Assembly (NCBI GenBank): GCA_903854805.1 | Contig: CAINXK010000586.1 | Coordinates: forward strand, 1 to 9,121 | Length of the DNA stretch: 9,121 nucleotides | DNA from: an uncultured Anaerolineae bacterium | GTDB taxonomy: Bacteria > Chloroflexota > Anaerolineae > Anaerolineales > Villigracilaceae | Direction: 5' to 3' | Part shown: in pieces, positions 7,811 to 9,121 of the stretch | Layout of the letters: the number at the start of each line of letters is the position of its first letter | How positions within the stretch are numbered: the stretch's first letter is position 1 | Notes under the pieces: model-generated | What the model saw: the letters and a program-made list of their open reading frames with translations, nothing else | Databases searched by the model: none | What the model was told of the DNA's origin: nothing | Program-made: the position numbers and the translations under genes

Positions 7811-7825
7811 AAAACAGGCTGTTTT
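7811..7825 (-). repeat. Short perfect palindrome in the intergenic gap
   Basis: AAAACAG and CTGTTTT are inverted around a single central base, and the minus strand continues into a run of five T. It lies about 80 bp after the stop of the upstream kinase and 65 bp before the candidate -10 element. It could be an operator for a dimeric regulator, or a weak AT-rich terminator for the upstream kinase; the stem is short and the loop tight, so neither reading is strong. Confidence 0.3.
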
Positions 7826-7906
7826 ACTGGCTGGTATGAAGATGTTGCTCGCAACCACCACACCCATGCCATCCAAATGCGCGAAAATCGCTGGGCTGCC
7901 CCGCGC

Positions 7907-9121
7907 TTATGTCCTCGGCAGGATAATACTAAACCGGCTGCCTGCACCGTGAACACTCTCCACCGTCACCCGGCCGCCTTGCAGCTCACTAAAGCGCCTG
8001 ACGAGCGAAAGCCCCAACCCACTGCCGCCATAGCGGCGCTCCAGACGCGCATCCAATTGGGTGAAAGGCTGGAACAGGCGTTGAAAGTCAGCTGGGTGGA
8101 TCCCAATGCCCTTGTCCCAGACGGTGATACGCACTTGCCCGGGTATCTCGCTGCCATTCAATTCAATCCCCAGGCTGCCGCCGTTAGGCGTAAATTTGAT
8201 CGCATTACCCAACAATTTGACCAGCGACTGCTTCAAGCGGCGCACATCGCCATACACAATCACCGAGGCTGGATCGGTTGTAAAACTGACCTGCTGCTGT
8301 TTTGTCCCGGCCAGGGCACGAATGGCCTGCAGGCTGGTTTGGCAGACCTCCACCAGCGAACACTGCGTAATCTGCAAATCCATCTTTCCAGCTTCGATCC
8401 GTGAATAGTCGAGGATATCGTTGATCAATTCCAACAGATGCCGCCCACTTTCTTCAATATTGTGCAGGGCTGCCATCTGTTTTTCACTCAACTCGCCATA
8501 AGTTTGCAACTGCAACACCTGGCTGAGACCCAATATCCCGGTCAACGGAGTGCGCAGCTCATGGCTGATGCTGGAAAGAAACTCATCCTTCAGGTGCCCG
8601 GCTTTTTCAAGCTCATCATAAGCCACTTTTAACTCAGCGGTACGCTCTTCCACACGCTGCTCAAGCTGCATGTGCGCCTCACGCAGCTCATCCTCAGCCT
8701 GTTTGCGCGCGCTGATATCACTCAGCGTGCCAAGGATCCGCGCCACGCGACCATCTGCCTGCCTTTCGACCGCCCGGCCGCGCATCGAAAACCAGCGCCA
8801 TGCGCCCGCCTTCATCCGCATGCGCAGATCAATATTGAAAGCCTCACCGCTTTCAATCCCATGCTTCAAGATTTCCTCGGTTGTCTGGATGTCTTCCGGG
8901 TGTACCAATGCCTGCCAGGTGACGTAATTTACCGCAAATTCCTGCCCCGAATACCCCAGGATGACATATAGATTTTTGCTGACGAAAATTTCGCCACTCT
9001 GCACCTGCCAATCCCAGATCCCATCCTTGACCGCATCCAGAGTATCGCCAAAGCGTTTATCACTCGCCCGCAGCTCATTTTCCATGCGCCGGCGCTCGGT
9101 AATATCACGCGTGACGCCCAA
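7907..9121 (-). CDS. PAS-domain sensor histidine kinase, C-terminal 404 residues (N-terminus beyond the window)
   Basis: The open frame enters from the right edge. The first visible residues, GVTRDITERRRME, are the PAC tail of a PAS domain that lies mostly outside the window, so the TTG at 9121 is an internal Leu codon and not a start. In visible numbering: a PAS of the PAS_3 type at about 20-140 (HPED at 74, SDISARKQAE at the end), a helical linker at 145-178, HisKA with ISHELRTPLTG around H187, and HATPase with N-box N306, DKGIGI at 336-341 and GGSGLGLSL at 365-373. It ends at TAA 7907 with no receiver attached. It is a close paralogue of the kinase at 3303-4670, sharing linker, H-box region, the VCQTSL segment and the TVWDxGxGI block. 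The partner regulator is not visible. Confidence 0.94.
   Translation of the reverse strand: MGVTRDITERRRMENELRASDKRFGDTLDAVKDGIWDWQVQSGEIFVSKNLYVILGYSGQEFAVNYVTWQALVHPEDIQTTEEILKHGIESGEAFNIDLRMRMKAGAWRWFSMRGRAVERQADGRVARILGTLSDISARKQAEDELREAHMQLEQRVEERTAELKVAYDELEKAGHLKDEFLSSISHELRTPLTGILGLSQVLQLQTYGELSEKQMAALHNIEESGRHLLELINDILDYSRIEAGKMDLQITQCSLVEVCQTSLQAIRALAGTKQQQVSFTTDPASVIVYGDVRRLKQSLVKLLGNAIKFTPNGGSLGIELNGSEIPGQVRITVWDKGIGIHPADFQRLFQPFTQLDARLERRYGGSGLGLSLVRRFSELQGGRVTVESVHGAGSRFSIILPRT
8697..8720. repeat. 24-bp exact direct repeat, copy 2 (in the upstream kinase)
   Basis: Identical to 4108-4131 and in the same orientation, at the same PAS-to-linker junction of the paralogous kinase. 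The two copies lie about 4.6 kb apart and bracket the CheB-CheR gene, so recombination between them could in principle delete it and fuse the two kinases. Confidence 0.85.

Larger units (their letters stand above)
7662..7906. other. Intergenic region between the upstream kinase and the CheB-CheR operon
   Basis: This is the only gap of note in the window. It is more AT-rich than the flanking genes in its middle part (about 7730-7800). It holds the candidate promoter and palindrome listed separately. No tRNA, convincing riboswitch fold or strong intrinsic terminator was recognised. It suggests that the operon can be transcribed separately from the upstream kinase, although read-through remains possible. 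Confidence 0.6.

Noticed and set aside
7879..7906. Possible intrinsic terminator right after the upstream kinase (GCGCG paired with CGCGC around inner hairpins)
   Set aside because: The arms are only 5 bp, the interior folds compete, and the minus strand continues GCATTTGG without a T run. Too weak to call.
9119..9121. TTG at the right edge as a start codon of the kinase
   Set aside because: The residues that follow are the tail of a PAS domain, so the gene must begin further upstream, outside the window.

Overview
The window carries four genes, all on the minus strand, and all are signal-transduction proteins. In transcription order (right to left) they are: the C-terminal part of a PAS-type sensor histidine kinase (9121 to 7907, entering from the right edge); a CheB-CheR fusion with PAS domains (7661 to 4674); a complete PAS histidine kinase (4670 to 3303); and a very large hybrid-type sensor (3294 to the left edge) with receiver-like, GAF, GAF, PAS, PAS, PAS and histidine kinase modules. 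The last gene is a single open frame of 1,098 codons with no stop before the edge, so it is easy to miss if only closed ORFs are considered. No RNA gene, insertion sequence, phage gene or CRISPR array was seen.

Layout: 7662-7906 is the only real intergenic gap (245 bp). It holds a candidate extended -10 promoter and a short perfect palindrome. The three genes to its left are packed as an operon, with gaps of 3 bp and 8 bp. Each has its own Shine-Dalgarno sequence, and two of these lie in or over the end of the preceding gene. The two smaller kinases, which flank the CheB-CheR gene, are clear paralogues.

How they may work together (inference): the order CheB-CheR-PAS-PAS, then PAS-HisKA-HATPase, then receiver/GAF/PAS/kinase resembles the domain order of long CheB-CheR-PAS-kinase fusion proteins, but split into separate genes. 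The first two operon genes are even in the same reading frame, separated only by an amber stop and one codon. No chemoreceptor, CheA, CheW, CheY or DNA-binding output protein is present. The only receiver domain in view has lost its phospho-accepting Asp (Asn55) and its conserved Thr and Lys, so it probably does not act as an ordinary phosphorelay acceptor. The downstream targets must lie outside the window.

Organism: a free-living bacterium of moderate GC with large multi-sensor kinases. The style of the kinases, particularly the phytochrome-type HisKA of the large protein, would fit Chloroflexota (Anaerolineae-like), but this is a weak impression from sequence style and not a demonstrated assignment.
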